Origin: Verrucomicrobiaceae bacterium
Lineage (GTDB): Bacteria > Verrucomicrobiota > Verrucomicrobiia > Verrucomicrobiales > Verrucomicrobiaceae
Length of the DNA: 64,000 nt
Reading direction: 5' to 3'
Assembly: GCA_027490195.1 (NCBI GenBank)
Contig: JAIXYN010000021.1
Span: 124,001 to 188,000, forward strand
A program made the translations under genes and the position numbers. Below, one piece after another: positions 26,415-33,824 of this stretch (position 1 is its first letter; every line of letters starts with the position of its first letter). The notes under the pieces are model-generated. The model worked only from the letters and a program-made list of their open reading frames with translations, was not told the origin of the DNA and did no database searches.

Positions 26415-28007
26415 TCACTGCATCAACTGATCCCAACTCAGTTTGAAGCGTGCCAGGTACTTCTTGAGCCTGTCCGCATCATTCATCTTCGAGCGCTTGG
26501 TCCGCGAGACAGCGAACAGCTTGCGCCCGGCATCAGAAAGCGTTTTGCTTTCCCGGCACACCTGCAAAACAAAGTCCAGCTGCGCCAGGTCAAAGGGATC
26601 AATATCATCCCTCTGCACCTTGGTTAGTATGGCGTTCTCCCGGCTTGATGCCTGACCAACATCCCGCCAGCCTTCAAGCAATCGCGCAGCCTCCGTCTCC
26701 ACACATTCCACGGTGATCCTGCCCCTGGGGGCCAGCGTGGCCATGCGTGTCACCGCCGCATTCAGATCGCGGAAATTGGCACTCCATTTCGCCTCAGGAC
26801 TGCGGGCAAATTTGAGGAAGGCTTCGCGTGCTTCTTTGTTCATCCGCACTTGCCGTCGATTCGACTTCGCAAAGCGTTCCAACTCGAAGTCGAGATTCGC
26901 AGCGATGTCTTCACGGCGCTCGGCGAGACTTGGCAGTGTGAAGGTCCACAGGTTGATGCGTGCGAGCAAATCATCGCGAAACTTGCCAGCCGCGACCTGC
27001 GTGCGCAGATCACGATTCGTGCCCGCAATGAGTTGGAAATCGCTCTGCACCGCTTTGTCGCCACCCAGCGGCAGGAAGGTCTTGTCCTCAAGCGCCCGCA
27101 GCAGCATCGCTTGCTCGTCGAGACCGAGTTCGCCGATCTCATCCAGAAAGATCAGCCCCTTGTCCGCCTCTTTGAGCAGTCCTGCCCTATCCGACTGCGC
27201 ACCCGTGAAAGAGCCGCGTTTATGCCCAAAGAGCGCCGACATCGCGTGATCACCGCGCAGTGTAGCACAATTCACCTCCACAAATCTGCCGCCCAGACCG
27301 GCGCGCGAACGCCGCAGATCGTAGATGCGGCTGGCCAGCATGGATTTGCCAGCACCCGTGGGTCCCATAATGAGGATGGGAGCTTTGGAGTTCACGGCCA
27401 CGAGCTCAATCTGTTCAATGAGCTTGTTGAAGCCCTTGCTCTTGGTAGCGATGCCACTCTTCAGAAAGTCCAGCGTGCGCTCCTGTTCCTGCGCAAAGCG
27501 CGTGGAAAGACGGTCATACTTCGAGAGATCAAGATCAATGATCTCATAGCGCCCCGATGGCTTCGCATCACGTCCGCCCTCACGCGACGGCGAAGTTTGC
27601 AGCAGCCGAGCCGGAATGAAGTTCGCCTCGTTCAGCAGAAACCAGCAGATCTGCGCCACATGCGTCCCTGTCGTGAGGTGGATCAGGTAGTCCGCCTTCT
27701 CCGGGTCGAAAGTGTACCCACGCACAAAGTCATAGAGCCGCTCATACACCTCCTGCAAATCCCACGGGTCTTTCAGTGGAAACTCATGCACCACCACCGT
27801 TGTCTCAGGCGACACCTTCTCAATGTCCGCCTTCACCTGCTGTGCCAGATCCACGAACTTCGGTTCCGCCAGCAATTCCAGCCGCGAAATCACCAAGTCT
27901 TCCTGCTGGCACATCGCCACCGTGGGCCGCCATTTTGACCATCTTTCTGGCCCTGAGGCACGGTCCAGGTTTGATCCGAGGAATCCAAAAGTGATGACGG
28001 GTTTCAT
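26415..28007 (-). CDS. rtcR: RtcR, sigma-54-dependent activator of the RNA repair operon (CARF sensor)
   Basis: This 530-residue protein has an N-terminal RtcR/CARF domain (about 1-180; FGFLGSNLD start, HLTTGTHVAQ). The central AAA+ domain has Walker A GPTGAGKS, Walker B LIFLDEIGE and the sigma-54 contact loop in the form GSFTGA. A C-terminal DNA-binding region ends the protein. In E. coli RtcR is held inactive by its CARF domain until RNA damage ligands bind. The operon it should control begins with a clear -24/-12 promoter at 29026 and encodes the Ro60, RtcB and RtcA proteins. It is preceded by a kinase-like gene on the same strand, 15 bases away. Confidence 0.95.
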   Translation of the reverse strand: MKPVITFGFLGSNLDRASGPERWSKWRPTVAMCQQEDLVISRLELLAEPKFVDLAQQVKADIEKVSPETTVVVHEFPLKDPWDLQEVYERLYDFVRGYTFDPEKADYLIHLTTGTHVAQICWFLLNEANFIPARLLQTSPSREGGRDAKPSGRYEIIDLDLSKYDRLSTRFAQEQERTLDFLKSGIATKSKGFNKLIEQIELVAVNSKAPILIMGPTGAGKSMLASRIYDLRRSRAGLGGRFVEVNCATLRGDHAMSALFGHKRGSFTGAQSDRAGLLKEADKGLIFLDEIGELGLDEQAMLLRALEDKTFLPLGGDKAVQSDFQLIAGTNRDLRTQVAAGKFRDDLLARINLWTFTLPSLAERREDIAANLDFELERFAKSNRRQVRMNKEAREAFLKFARSPEAKWSANFRDLNAAVTRMATLAPRGRITVECVETEAARLLEGWRDVGQASSRENAILTKVQRDDIDPFDLAQLDFVLQVCRESKTLSDAGRKLFAVSRTKRSKMNDADRLKKYLARFKLSWDQLMQ

Positions 28008-28022
28008 GCGGGGCAGGGAAAG

Positions 28023-28811
28023 TTAAAGCGCGGCTCGAATGGCTCGCAGCAACGCGCCCGTTGGGCGTAAAGGATTCACGTCAATGGGGCGGAGAGAACC
28101 ATTCCACTCCAGGAGGTTCGCGGGCTTGGCATCAAACACCGCCGTGTTGTCCGCATCCCGATACCACGCATGCGAAGGTCCAGGCTGATTGCTCAGATAC
28201 AGCTTCGCAAAGCCTCGCCGCGTGAACCATCCTTCAATCAGCCGCCGCACCTCATGACCGCCCACCTCTATGGCGATGTCTCCCAGCAATCGTCCCGGCA
28301 CATAATCCTGCAATGTTACCACCTCTAGCCTGAGCGGTGTGCGGATGAATCCCTCCAAAGTCATGGCCACATCGGGAAATACTTCATTCAGCAGCACCAG
28401 GCGGCGCAGATATTCGCCCAAGCTTGCCGCTCCTAGTTTCAGCCCGCCTTCAACGATTGGTGTGTAGCCGTAGCCCGCACCTATGATTTCATCCGTCGGC
28501 TTCGTGACTCGGCGAACATGCGACACAGGGTCACCAATGCGTGCCACATCATGCTCCGTGCCTCCGAGCAACAGCTCGTCTAAATTCGCGATCTCCATCC
28601 AGAGGCCGTGAATTTCGATCCATGGTTCGATCAGTTTTTGCTCCGCAGTCTGTCGATCACCGAGGGCATCGAGTGTCCTAAGTTCCGCTGCATCTGTTCT
28701 AGTGCTTGAGCTGAGGAGTGCTGCGGCATCCGCAAGACCCCCGCCGCAGCCTTGTCTTGGCTGCGTTGCGTGGGTTTCTCTTGGGCCGGAACTGGGGACT
28801 GCATCACTCAT
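28023..28811 (-). CDS. Kinase-like protein of the polyvalent-protein type, unknown role
   Basis: This 262-residue protein, from about residue 78 onward, reads like the atypical Ser/Thr/Tyr kinase domains first noted in polyvalent phage/plasmid proteins. It has a glycine-rich LLGGTEHDV (81-89), a lysine in VTKP (104), LGEYLRRLVLLNEVFPD (131-147), VTLQDYVPG and a catalytic-loop-like DAKPANLL (227-234). A DFG-like PIDV (242-245) follows. The first 45 residues (GPRETHATQPRQGCGGG) look low-quality and may not be coding. It lies directly upstream of rtcR on the same strand and divergent from the Ro60 operon, so it is likely co-expressed with the regulator. Function is inferred only. Confidence 0.6.
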   Translation of the reverse strand: MSDAVPSSGPRETHATQPRQGCGGGLADAAALLSSSTRTDAAELRTLDALGDRQTAEQKLIEPWIEIHGLWMEIANLDELLLGGTEHDVARIGDPVSHVRRVTKPTDEIIGAGYGYTPIVEGGLKLGAASLGEYLRRLVLLNEVFPDVAMTLEGFIRTPLRLEVVTLQDYVPGRLLGDIAIEVGGHEVRRLIEGWFTRRGFAKLYLSNQPGPSHAWYRDADNTAVFDAKPANLLEWNGSLRPIDVNPLRPTGALLRAIRAAL

Positions 28812-28878
28812 GAATTTGGTCTAAAACACATGTAAAGCAACCGACGGAAGCGCTCATTGATTGGGGAATCGAATACAC

Positions 28879-28914
28879 TATCTCAAAAGATAAAACAATA
28901 TCCCATTAGAGATA
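28879..28914. promoter_or_regulatory. Candidate upstream activator site for RtcR in an AT-rich segment
   Basis: Inverted repeat TATCTC (28879-28884) and GAGATA (28909-28914), plus a nested TATCTcaaaAGATA (28879-28892), lie about 110-150 bases upstream of the sigma-54 promoter. The block at 28857-28990 is far richer in A+T than the surrounding DNA, which suits bending toward a -24/-12 promoter. Assignment to RtcR is inferred from position only. Confidence 0.4.
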
Positions 28915-29025
28915 AACTGCGGAATAAAAAACGCCGCTTTTTGCTCGAAAAAATAATCTTAAAATTCCTGCAAGCCTTGTTTTACAACACTTACAGCGTC
29001 CTTCGGACACCTGGCTCAGAGCACT

Positions 29026-29041
29026 TGGCACGCCCCTAGCA
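29026..29041 (+). promoter_or_regulatory. Sigma-54 (-24/-12) promoter of the Ro60-Y RNA-rtcBA operon
   Basis: TGGCAC, a five-base spacer (GCCCC) and TAGCA match the sigma-54 consensus TGGCAC-N5-TTGCW with one mismatch and exact spacing. Transcription would start near 29052, about 30 bases before the TROVE-gene ATG. The divergent rtcR gene encodes the expected AAA+ activator. Confidence 0.85.
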
Positions 29042-29083
29042 TTAGGTATTGGCACACACAAACAACGAACCCAAACCAACACC

Positions 29084-30652
29084 ATGGCTAGCAAATCACT
29101 CTTTTCGACCCTCCGCGGCGCTCTGACTCCAAAGGCTGACAGCTTCAATGAAGCCGGTGGCCTGGCCTATCAGTTCACGCCTCGCCATGCGCTGGCTCAG
29201 TATGCGGCCACCGGCTGCTTGAACAGCACCTATTACGCTTCGGCGGAAGATCAGCTTCAGCAGGCCCTGAAGCTGTGTGAGAAAGTTCCGACGGACTTCA
29301 TCGCCCGCACGGCGCTTCACTGCCGCCAGAAAGGTTTCATGAAGGATGTGCCAGCACTGCTCTGCGCCGTGCTTGCCGCCCGTGATGCCGAACGTCTGGA
29401 ACTGATCTTCGATCGCGTGATCGACGACGCCAAGATGCTGCGGAACTTCGTGCAGATCCTGCGCTCTGGCGTGACGGGTCGTAAATCCCTCGGCTCTCTG
29501 CCAAAGCGCCTCGTGCGCCGCTGGTTCGAGACCCGTTCGGACGAGGCCATCTTTCGCGCAGACGTGGGTCAGTCACCTTCGCTGGCGGACATCGTGAAAA
29601 TGGTGCACCCACGTCCGGCGAACAAGATCCGCGAGGCCCTGTATGGCTACCTCATTGGTCGCAAGCATGATGCCTCGGCGCTGCCACGCATCGTGCGTGA
29701 GTTCGAGGCCTGGAAAGCCGACCCTGCGGGAGATCCGCCGGACGTGCCGTTCCAGATGCTCACCGCGTTGCCTTTGACGGCAGAGCAGTGGCAGGCCATC
29801 GCTCGTCGTGCCCCATGGCAGATGACGCGCATGAACCTGAACACCTTTGCCCGTCACGGCGTGTTCTCCATCAAGGAGATCACCCGTCTCGTGGCCAGCC
29901 GGCTGCGCCATGAGGAGCAGGTGCGCCGCTCCAAGGTGTTCCCGTATCAGCTCCTGGCCGCCTATCTCAACGTCGGCGCGGAAGTCCCGCACGAGGTAAA
30001 GGAAGCGCTGCAGGATGCGATGGAGATCTCGGTCTCCAACGTGCCGGTGGTGGCTGGAAAGGTGGTCGTGGCTCCAGACGTGTCCGGGTCCATGCACTCC
30101 GCTGTGACCGGTGTCCGCAAGGGGGCCACCAGCAAGGTGCGCTGCATCGACGCGGCCGCCCTAGTGGCCGCTGCCTTCCTGCGTCAGAACCGTGATGCCG
30201 AAGTGCTGCCATTCGAGAACAACGTCGTTCGTGTGAAACTGAATCCCCGTGATTCCGTGATGACGAACGCGCAGAAGCTCGCATCTCTGCCTTGCGGCGG
30301 AACGAATTGCAGCGCCGTGCTCATCGATCTCAATGCCCGCAAGGTGCAGGCGGATCTGGTCATCTACGTCTCCGACAACGAGTCGTGGATGGATACTCCT
30401 TATCACGGCCACTTTGGCGGTTCTGCCACCCGCACCATGAGCGAGTGGCAGAAGTTCAAGCAGCGCAATCCGAAAGCCCGTCTCGTGTGCCTGGACATCC
30501 AGCCATACGCAACCACGCAGGCACAGGAGCGCGAGGACATCCTCAACATCGGCGGCTTCTCGGATGCCGTGTTCAACGTGATCGCCGCCTTTGCCCGTGG
30601 CGAACTCAGCAGCGCCCACTGGGTCGGCGAAATCGAGAAAACCCCACTTTAA
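29084..30652 (+). CDS. rsr: Ro60-like TROVE domain and vWA protein (Rsr)
   Basis: This 522-residue RNA-binding protein has a HEAT-repeat TROVE ring (about 10-320) and a C-terminal vWA domain whose MIDAS motif is DVSGSM (D332, S334, S336), with the later GGTNC and SDNES elements. Ro60 orthologues bind Y RNAs on the outer surface of the ring and can thread misfolded RNA through the hole. In some bacteria they pair with PNPase or with Rtc ligases. Here it is the first gene behind a sigma-54 promoter and is followed directly by four Y-RNA-like units, its predicted ligands. Confidence 0.95.
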   Translation: MASKSLFSTLRGALTPKADSFNEAGGLAYQFTPRHALAQYAATGCLNSTYYASAEDQLQQALKLCEKVPTDFIARTALHCRQKGFMKDVPALLCAVLAARDAERLELIFDRVIDDAKMLRNFVQILRSGVTGRKSLGSLPKRLVRRWFETRSDEAIFRADVGQSPSLADIVKMVHPRPANKIREALYGYLIGRKHDASALPRIVREFEAWKADPAGDPPDVPFQMLTALPLTAEQWQAIARRAPWQMTRMNLNTFARHGVFSIKEITRLVASRLRHEEQVRRSKVFPYQLLAAYLNVGAEVPHEVKEALQDAMEISVSNVPVVAGKVVVAPDVSGSMHSAVTGVRKGATSKVRCIDAAALVAAAFLRQNRDAEVLPFENNVVRVKLNPRDSVMTNAQKLASLPCGGTNCSAVLIDLNARKVQADLVIYVSDNESWMDTPYHGHFGGSATRTMSEWQKFKQRNPKARLVCLDIQPYATTQAQEREDILNIGGFSDAVFNVIAAFARGELSSAHWVGEIEKTPL

Positions 30653-30665
30653 TAACTCAAACTTT

Positions 30666-30736
30666 GGAGCCTGGTGAATGCCGGAGCGGACTACATTTAC
30701 ACGGTTACGTCTCTCCGATTCTTGTCACCAGGCTCC
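30666..30736 (+). ncRNA. Y-RNA-like RNA 1 (short form, no tRNA-like module)
   Basis: A perfect 12-bp terminal stem (GGAGCCTGGTGA with TCACCAGGCTCC) closes a 47-base loop that starts with ATGCCGGAG and contains ACTACAT. The base of the stem reads GGTGA-ATGCC on the 5' side and CTTGTCACC on the 3' side, and the same pair of strands recurs in the next three units. These resemble the conserved Ro-binding helix of Y RNAs (GGUCCGA with CUUGACC in human Y RNAs). An inner CGGAG/CTCCG helix is possible. It lacks T and D arms, unlike units 2 and 4. Confidence 0.8.
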
Positions 30737-30755
30737 ATCCCAACTCTTTTCAAAA

Positions 30756-30888
30756 GATGGCGAATGCCCCGAGGAACTACATTGAACCAGTCGGCCGCAG
30801 GTTCGAGCCCTGCCTGTCATGCACCAGCATGGCAGTAGCTCAGCCGGTAGAGCAATTGGCACACGTTTCTCACCTCCTTGTCGCCGTC
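30756..30888 (+). ncRNA. Y-RNA-like RNA 2 with circularly permuted tRNA-like module
   Basis: An 8-bp terminal stem pairs GATGGCGA with TCGCCGTC (one G-U pair). Inside, in order, are a T arm with perfect stem GCAGG/CCTGC and loop TTCGAGC (30797-30813), an acceptor-like hairpin CTGTCATG/CATGGCAG with loop CACCAG (30814-30835), TA, and a D arm GCTC/GAGC with loop AGCCGGTA (30838-30853). This is a tRNA elbow with the 3' half before the 5' half and no anticodon arm, since the Y stem takes its place. The same permuted arrangement is known for YrlA-type bacterial Y RNAs. A T-run follows at 30892. Confidence 0.85.
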
Positions 30889-30916
30889 ACCTTTTTTCAA
30901 TCTTAACACCCACTTT

Positions 30917-31006
30917 TGGCGAATGCCGGAGCGGACTACATCGTAACCAGCGGGTTCAAATCCCGCCCCGCAGCAATGCGGAGAAGTCTCTCCACCCTTG
31001 TCGCCA
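30917..31006 (+). ncRNA. Y-RNA-like RNA 3 with T arm but no recognisable D arm
   Basis: Terminal stem TGGCGA/TCGCCA encloses the shared GAATGCC...ACTACAT element. It also holds a perfect T arm GCGGG/CCCGC with loop TTCAAAT (30950-30966) and a short hairpin CCGCA/TGCGG closed by a GCAA tetraloop (30968-30981). The sequence after it (GAAGTCTCTCC) has no D-arm pattern, so this unit is a reduced form. It ends with the shared CTTGTCGCC. Confidence 0.78.
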
Positions 31007-31046
31007 TCTCTTCTTTTCAGCCAGTCAGCGCTGTTCCCATTTTCCC

Positions 31047-31197
31047 AAAATGGTGACGAATGCCCGATGGAACTACATGCATCAAGACGCCTCATGCCGT
31101 GGGTTCGAGTCCCACCGGTCCCACCTTACGGGACCGTAGCTCAGTGGTAGAGCGGAGAAAAAACGTTTCATCAAACCCTTGTCGTCACCGCCATTTT
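31047..31197 (+). ncRNA. Y-RNA-like RNA 4 with circularly permuted tRNA-like module
   Basis: The terminal stem GGTGACGA/TCGTCACC (31052-31059 with 31182-31189) is perfect and can be extended by AAAATGG/CCATTTT in an alternative pairing. Inside are a T arm GTGGG/CCCAC with loop TTCGAGT (31099-31115), an acceptor-like 7-bp hairpin CGGTCCC/GGGACCG with loop ACCTTAC (31116-31136), TA, and a D arm GCTC/GAGC with loop AGTGGTA (31139-31153). It is the best tRNA mimic of the four. The start codon of the next gene lies nine bases downstream of the extended stem. Confidence 0.86.
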
Positions 31198-31205
31198 CTA
31201 CCTCA

Positions 31206-31898
31206 ATGCTTTCCAAAACCGATATTGAATTCGCTCTCTCAATCCAAAGCCGTTGCTTCAAGCTTTTGCAGTGGCTCGGGAATGCCATCCGTGAGGGATT
31301 CGTTCCCGTCATGAAGGCTCATGATGTGACGGATGCCGGCCACGCCGCTAAGGCCTGGGTGGAAACACACTTCTACAATCTTCCGAATGAGTGCCGCCCG
31401 CTCTCCGATGAAATGGTGCCGTTCGCAAACTTCTTTGGCACCTATCTCGAAACATCTTTCGATATCATCGCCAACCCAAAAGACCGCTATGTCAGCGATT
31501 GCGACTGCTTCTGCTCGTATTGCGTGCGTATGGTTCGTGCGCAGCACTTGAAGCCCAAATCCCTCACTCGTGAAGACAAAGAGCGTGCTGCCAAGCTGCG
31601 AGTGCGTCGCATGGAGATGCTGGCTCGTGAGGAAGGACTTCCATCCTTCGAACTACGAATAAAAGAAAGCCTCAACGATGAGTCTTTGCGTCATCAAGCC
31701 TCGCTCTCCGCTTACGGAGATGCATTGCTTGACCGCCTCAAGGGCATCTCCGATGGCCCTGCTGTTCTTGCTCTCTGGCGCGATTTTGCCTGGACTCGCG
31801 AGGGTGCTCCAAATCGAAAGTTCAAGCTCCAGGTACGACAAATTTTGGAAGCCGAACAAGAGCTTCTCAGTGTCCTTCAAAATCACGCCGCTCAATAA
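31206..31898 (+). CDS. Unknown protein with a CxCxCxxC cluster, between Y RNAs and rtcB
   Basis: This 230-residue cytoplasmic protein has no family I recognise. Four cysteines (C99, C101, C103, C106 in DCDCFCSYC) could bind a metal. The C-terminal half is strongly helical and basic (LRVRRMEMLAREEG). ATG 31206 was chosen because the upstream TTG lies inside the Y RNA 4 stem. Its place between the RNA ligands and the ligase gene suggests a role in RNA repair or Y RNA handling, but that rests on position alone. Confidence 0.8.
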   Translation: MLSKTDIEFALSIQSRCFKLLQWLGNAIREGFVPVMKAHDVTDAGHAAKAWVETHFYNLPNECRPLSDEMVPFANFFGTYLETSFDIIANPKDRYVSDCDCFCSYCVRMVRAQHLKPKSLTREDKERAAKLRVRRMEMLAREEGLPSFELRIKESLNDESLRHQASLSAYGDALLDRLKGISDGPAVLALWRDFAWTREGAPNRKFKLQVRQILEAEQELLSVLQNHAAQ

Positions 31899-31933
31899 TC
31901 CAAATCAAATTCCCCCATTTCATTTTGCCAACC

Positions 31934-33421
31934 ATGACCTCCCCATTCCACATCACCGCCGAAGCCGAAGCCATCCTGCCTGCCCGCAACAACGCGGGTA
32001 AACCGATCACCGTGATCGGTACGGAGGCGATTCGTTCTGGCTTTGATCAAACCTGCATCGATCAGGCTCTCAACTCGCGCTCCGCTCCAGGCGTGACGGA
32101 TCTAGTCCTCAATCCCGACGCGCACGCTGGTTACGGTGCGCCGGTCGGTTGCGTGATGGTTTCGCCAACGCACATCTATCCGGGCCCCGTGGGCGTGGAC
32201 ATCAAGTGCTCCATGTCCCTGCTGCAGATGAACATTCCTGCCGATGCGATCGTGGACAAAGCGATCCGCCGTCAGCTCATCGACGCCATCTTGCTGCGTA
32301 CCCCCACCGGTGCAGGCCGTGGTCAGCGCGAGGCGAAAAAATCGCGCCGCGTGTCCGAGGCTCTCGGTGTGCAGGTGTGCACCGAAGGCGCCAGCAAAAG
32401 CGTGTGCGAAGCACTCGGCATCCCGCCGGAGTGGGCGCTGCGCTGCGAGGACAGCACGCACCTCGGCCACGATGGAAACGTCTCCACCCTGCACGAGCGC
32501 CTGGACAAAATGCGCTCCTTCAATGGCTTCGCCGGTTTCGAAAACAAGATGATGCAGCTCGGCTCCTACGGAGGTGGAAACCACTTCGGTGAGTGCGAGG
32601 TCGTGCAGCTTGCCGATGATCCAGCAATGCGTCAGACCGCTGAGGTCTTCGGCTTGCAGGACAATCACGTCGCCTTCCTCAGCCATTGCGGATCCCGCGG
32701 GTTCGGCAACATCCTGGCTCAGCGTCAGTTCAAGGCCCTGGAAGGCTTCTTCCGCACCTGGGGTCTGTCGTTCCCTGCCGATGACAAACAGCTCGTCTAT
32801 GCACCGCTCGGTACTCCCGAAGCGGACGCGTATCTCGATGACATGGCTCTCGGGGCGAATTTCGCCACCGTGAACCACATGCTCATCAATGCGCTCGTGC
32901 TGGAAGCCTTTCAAGAAGTGCTGCCGGGTACCAAAGGTCAGCTCGTGTACTTCATCAGCCACAACATCGCCCGCCAGGAAGTGGTCGATAACCAGCTCGC
33001 CTGGGTCCACCGCAAAGGCGCCACGCGCGCCTTCCCCGGTGGCCACCACGCCCTCAAAGACACGCCTTTCGCCAGCACCGGTCACCCCATCCTGCTGCCG
33101 GGAAATCCGCGCGATGGCTCCGTGGTGATGGTGGCGAAACCCGATGCCGTGAAAAGCTGCTACAGCGTGAACCACGGAGCCGGCCGCTGCATGGGCCGCA
33201 AGGCAGCTGCTCGCACGCTCGATCAAAAAAGCGTCGACGCCGACTTCGAAACCCACGACATCCTTTACAACGCCCGCCAGTACCCGATCGACGAAGCCCC
33301 CAACGCCTACAAGGATTTCAAAGAAGTCCTCCACAGCGTCGAAGCCGCCGGTCTGGCCCAGCAGGTCTGCAAACTCAAAGCCCGCTTCGTCATCAAAGAC
33401 GCCGCGGAGGCGGATGATTGA
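31934..33421 (+). CDS. rtcB: RNA-splicing ligase RtcB (3'-phosphate/5'-OH ligase)
   Basis: This 495-residue protein is close to the longer archaeal form rather than the roughly 408-residue E. coli form. Metal and guanylylation elements are visible: GPVGVDIKC (D89, C92), GSYGGGNHFGE, SHCGSRG and VNHGAGR, whose histidine is guanylylated in the family. RtcB uses GTP and Mn2+ to join 2',3'-cyclic phosphate or 3'-phosphate ends to 5'-OH ends and can repair cleaved tRNA or rRNA. ATG 31934 is preferred to the TTG nine bases upstream. It lies in the sigma-54 operon downstream of the Ro60 and Y RNA genes. Confidence 0.97.
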   Translation: MTSPFHITAEAEAILPARNNAGKPITVIGTEAIRSGFDQTCIDQALNSRSAPGVTDLVLNPDAHAGYGAPVGCVMVSPTHIYPGPVGVDIKCSMSLLQMNIPADAIVDKAIRRQLIDAILLRTPTGAGRGQREAKKSRRVSEALGVQVCTEGASKSVCEALGIPPEWALRCEDSTHLGHDGNVSTLHERLDKMRSFNGFAGFENKMMQLGSYGGGNHFGECEVVQLADDPAMRQTAEVFGLQDNHVAFLSHCGSRGFGNILAQRQFKALEGFFRTWGLSFPADDKQLVYAPLGTPEADAYLDDMALGANFATVNHMLINALVLEAFQEVLPGTKGQLVYFISHNIARQEVVDNQLAWVHRKGATRAFPGGHHALKDTPFASTGHPILLPGNPRDGSVVMVAKPDAVKSCYSVNHGAGRCMGRKAAARTLDQKSVDADFETHDILYNARQYPIDEAPNAYKDFKEVLHSVEAAGLAQQVCKLKARFVIKDAAEADD

Positions 33422-33432
33422 TCAAAAACACA

Positions 33433-33765
33433 ATGCACGAACAAACACCAAGTTCCGATTCCCAAAGTGATCCGTGGATTGCATTGGGTGAAGATGCCGC
33501 CAATGAAGATATGCTGACTGGCAACAGTGCGGGCCTGTTGTGCCTGCGTGAAGCTATTGATGGAGCTATCGAGAAAGGGGAGTACTTCGTTCCTGGCGAA
33601 TTGGGCATCTGCGGTGTGCGTGTAGTTAACCACAAGCCTGGGGGCTGGGTCAGTTCCCACCCTTTTCGTGATAAGGTCTACGGCTTTGGCTGCATGCTCA
33701 TCGCCCTTCTTTGCGGCGGCGTTTTCCTGTTTGGATGTGCCGAGCTCATTCGAATGCTCTTCTGA
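33433..33765 (+). CDS. Small protein with C-terminal membrane helix, between rtcB and rtcA
   Basis: This 110-residue protein has an acidic N-terminal half (DSQSDPWIALGEDAANEDML), a central ALGICGVRVV-like segment (ELGICGVRVVNHKPGGW) and one strong membrane helix near the C-terminus (about 82-106). No known domain is recognised. It is co-directional and closely spaced with rtcB and rtcA, so it is probably in the same transcript. Confidence 0.65.
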   Translation: MHEQTPSSDSQSDPWIALGEDAANEDMLTGNSAGLLCLREAIDGAIEKGEYFVPGELGICGVRVVNHKPGGWVSSHPFRDKVYGFGCMLIALLCGGVFLFGCAELIRMLF

Positions 33766-33824
33766 ATCAAAACACGATTTTTCTCTTTCCCCTCTGACGC
33801 CGCATGGCGGTCCCTCACTCATAC

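Noticed and set aside
28918-28950. Intrinsic terminator (GCGG...CCGC then TTTTT)
   Set aside because: The stem is only four base pairs with an 11-base loop, and no plus-strand gene ends upstream of it.
29045-29065. Second sigma-54 promoter starting at TTGGCACACAC
   Set aside because: The -24 half is present but no GC occurs at the -12 position with correct spacing.
30666-30736. Rho-independent terminator of the Ro60 gene
   Set aside because: The stem is followed by ATCCCAACTC rather than a T-run, the loop is 47 bases long, and its base strands recur in three further units.
30780-31160. Ordinary tRNA genes (T-arm and D-arm motifs are clear)
   Set aside because: The T arm precedes the acceptor 5' strand and D arm, no anticodon arm exists, and each module sits inside a longer Y-RNA-like stem.
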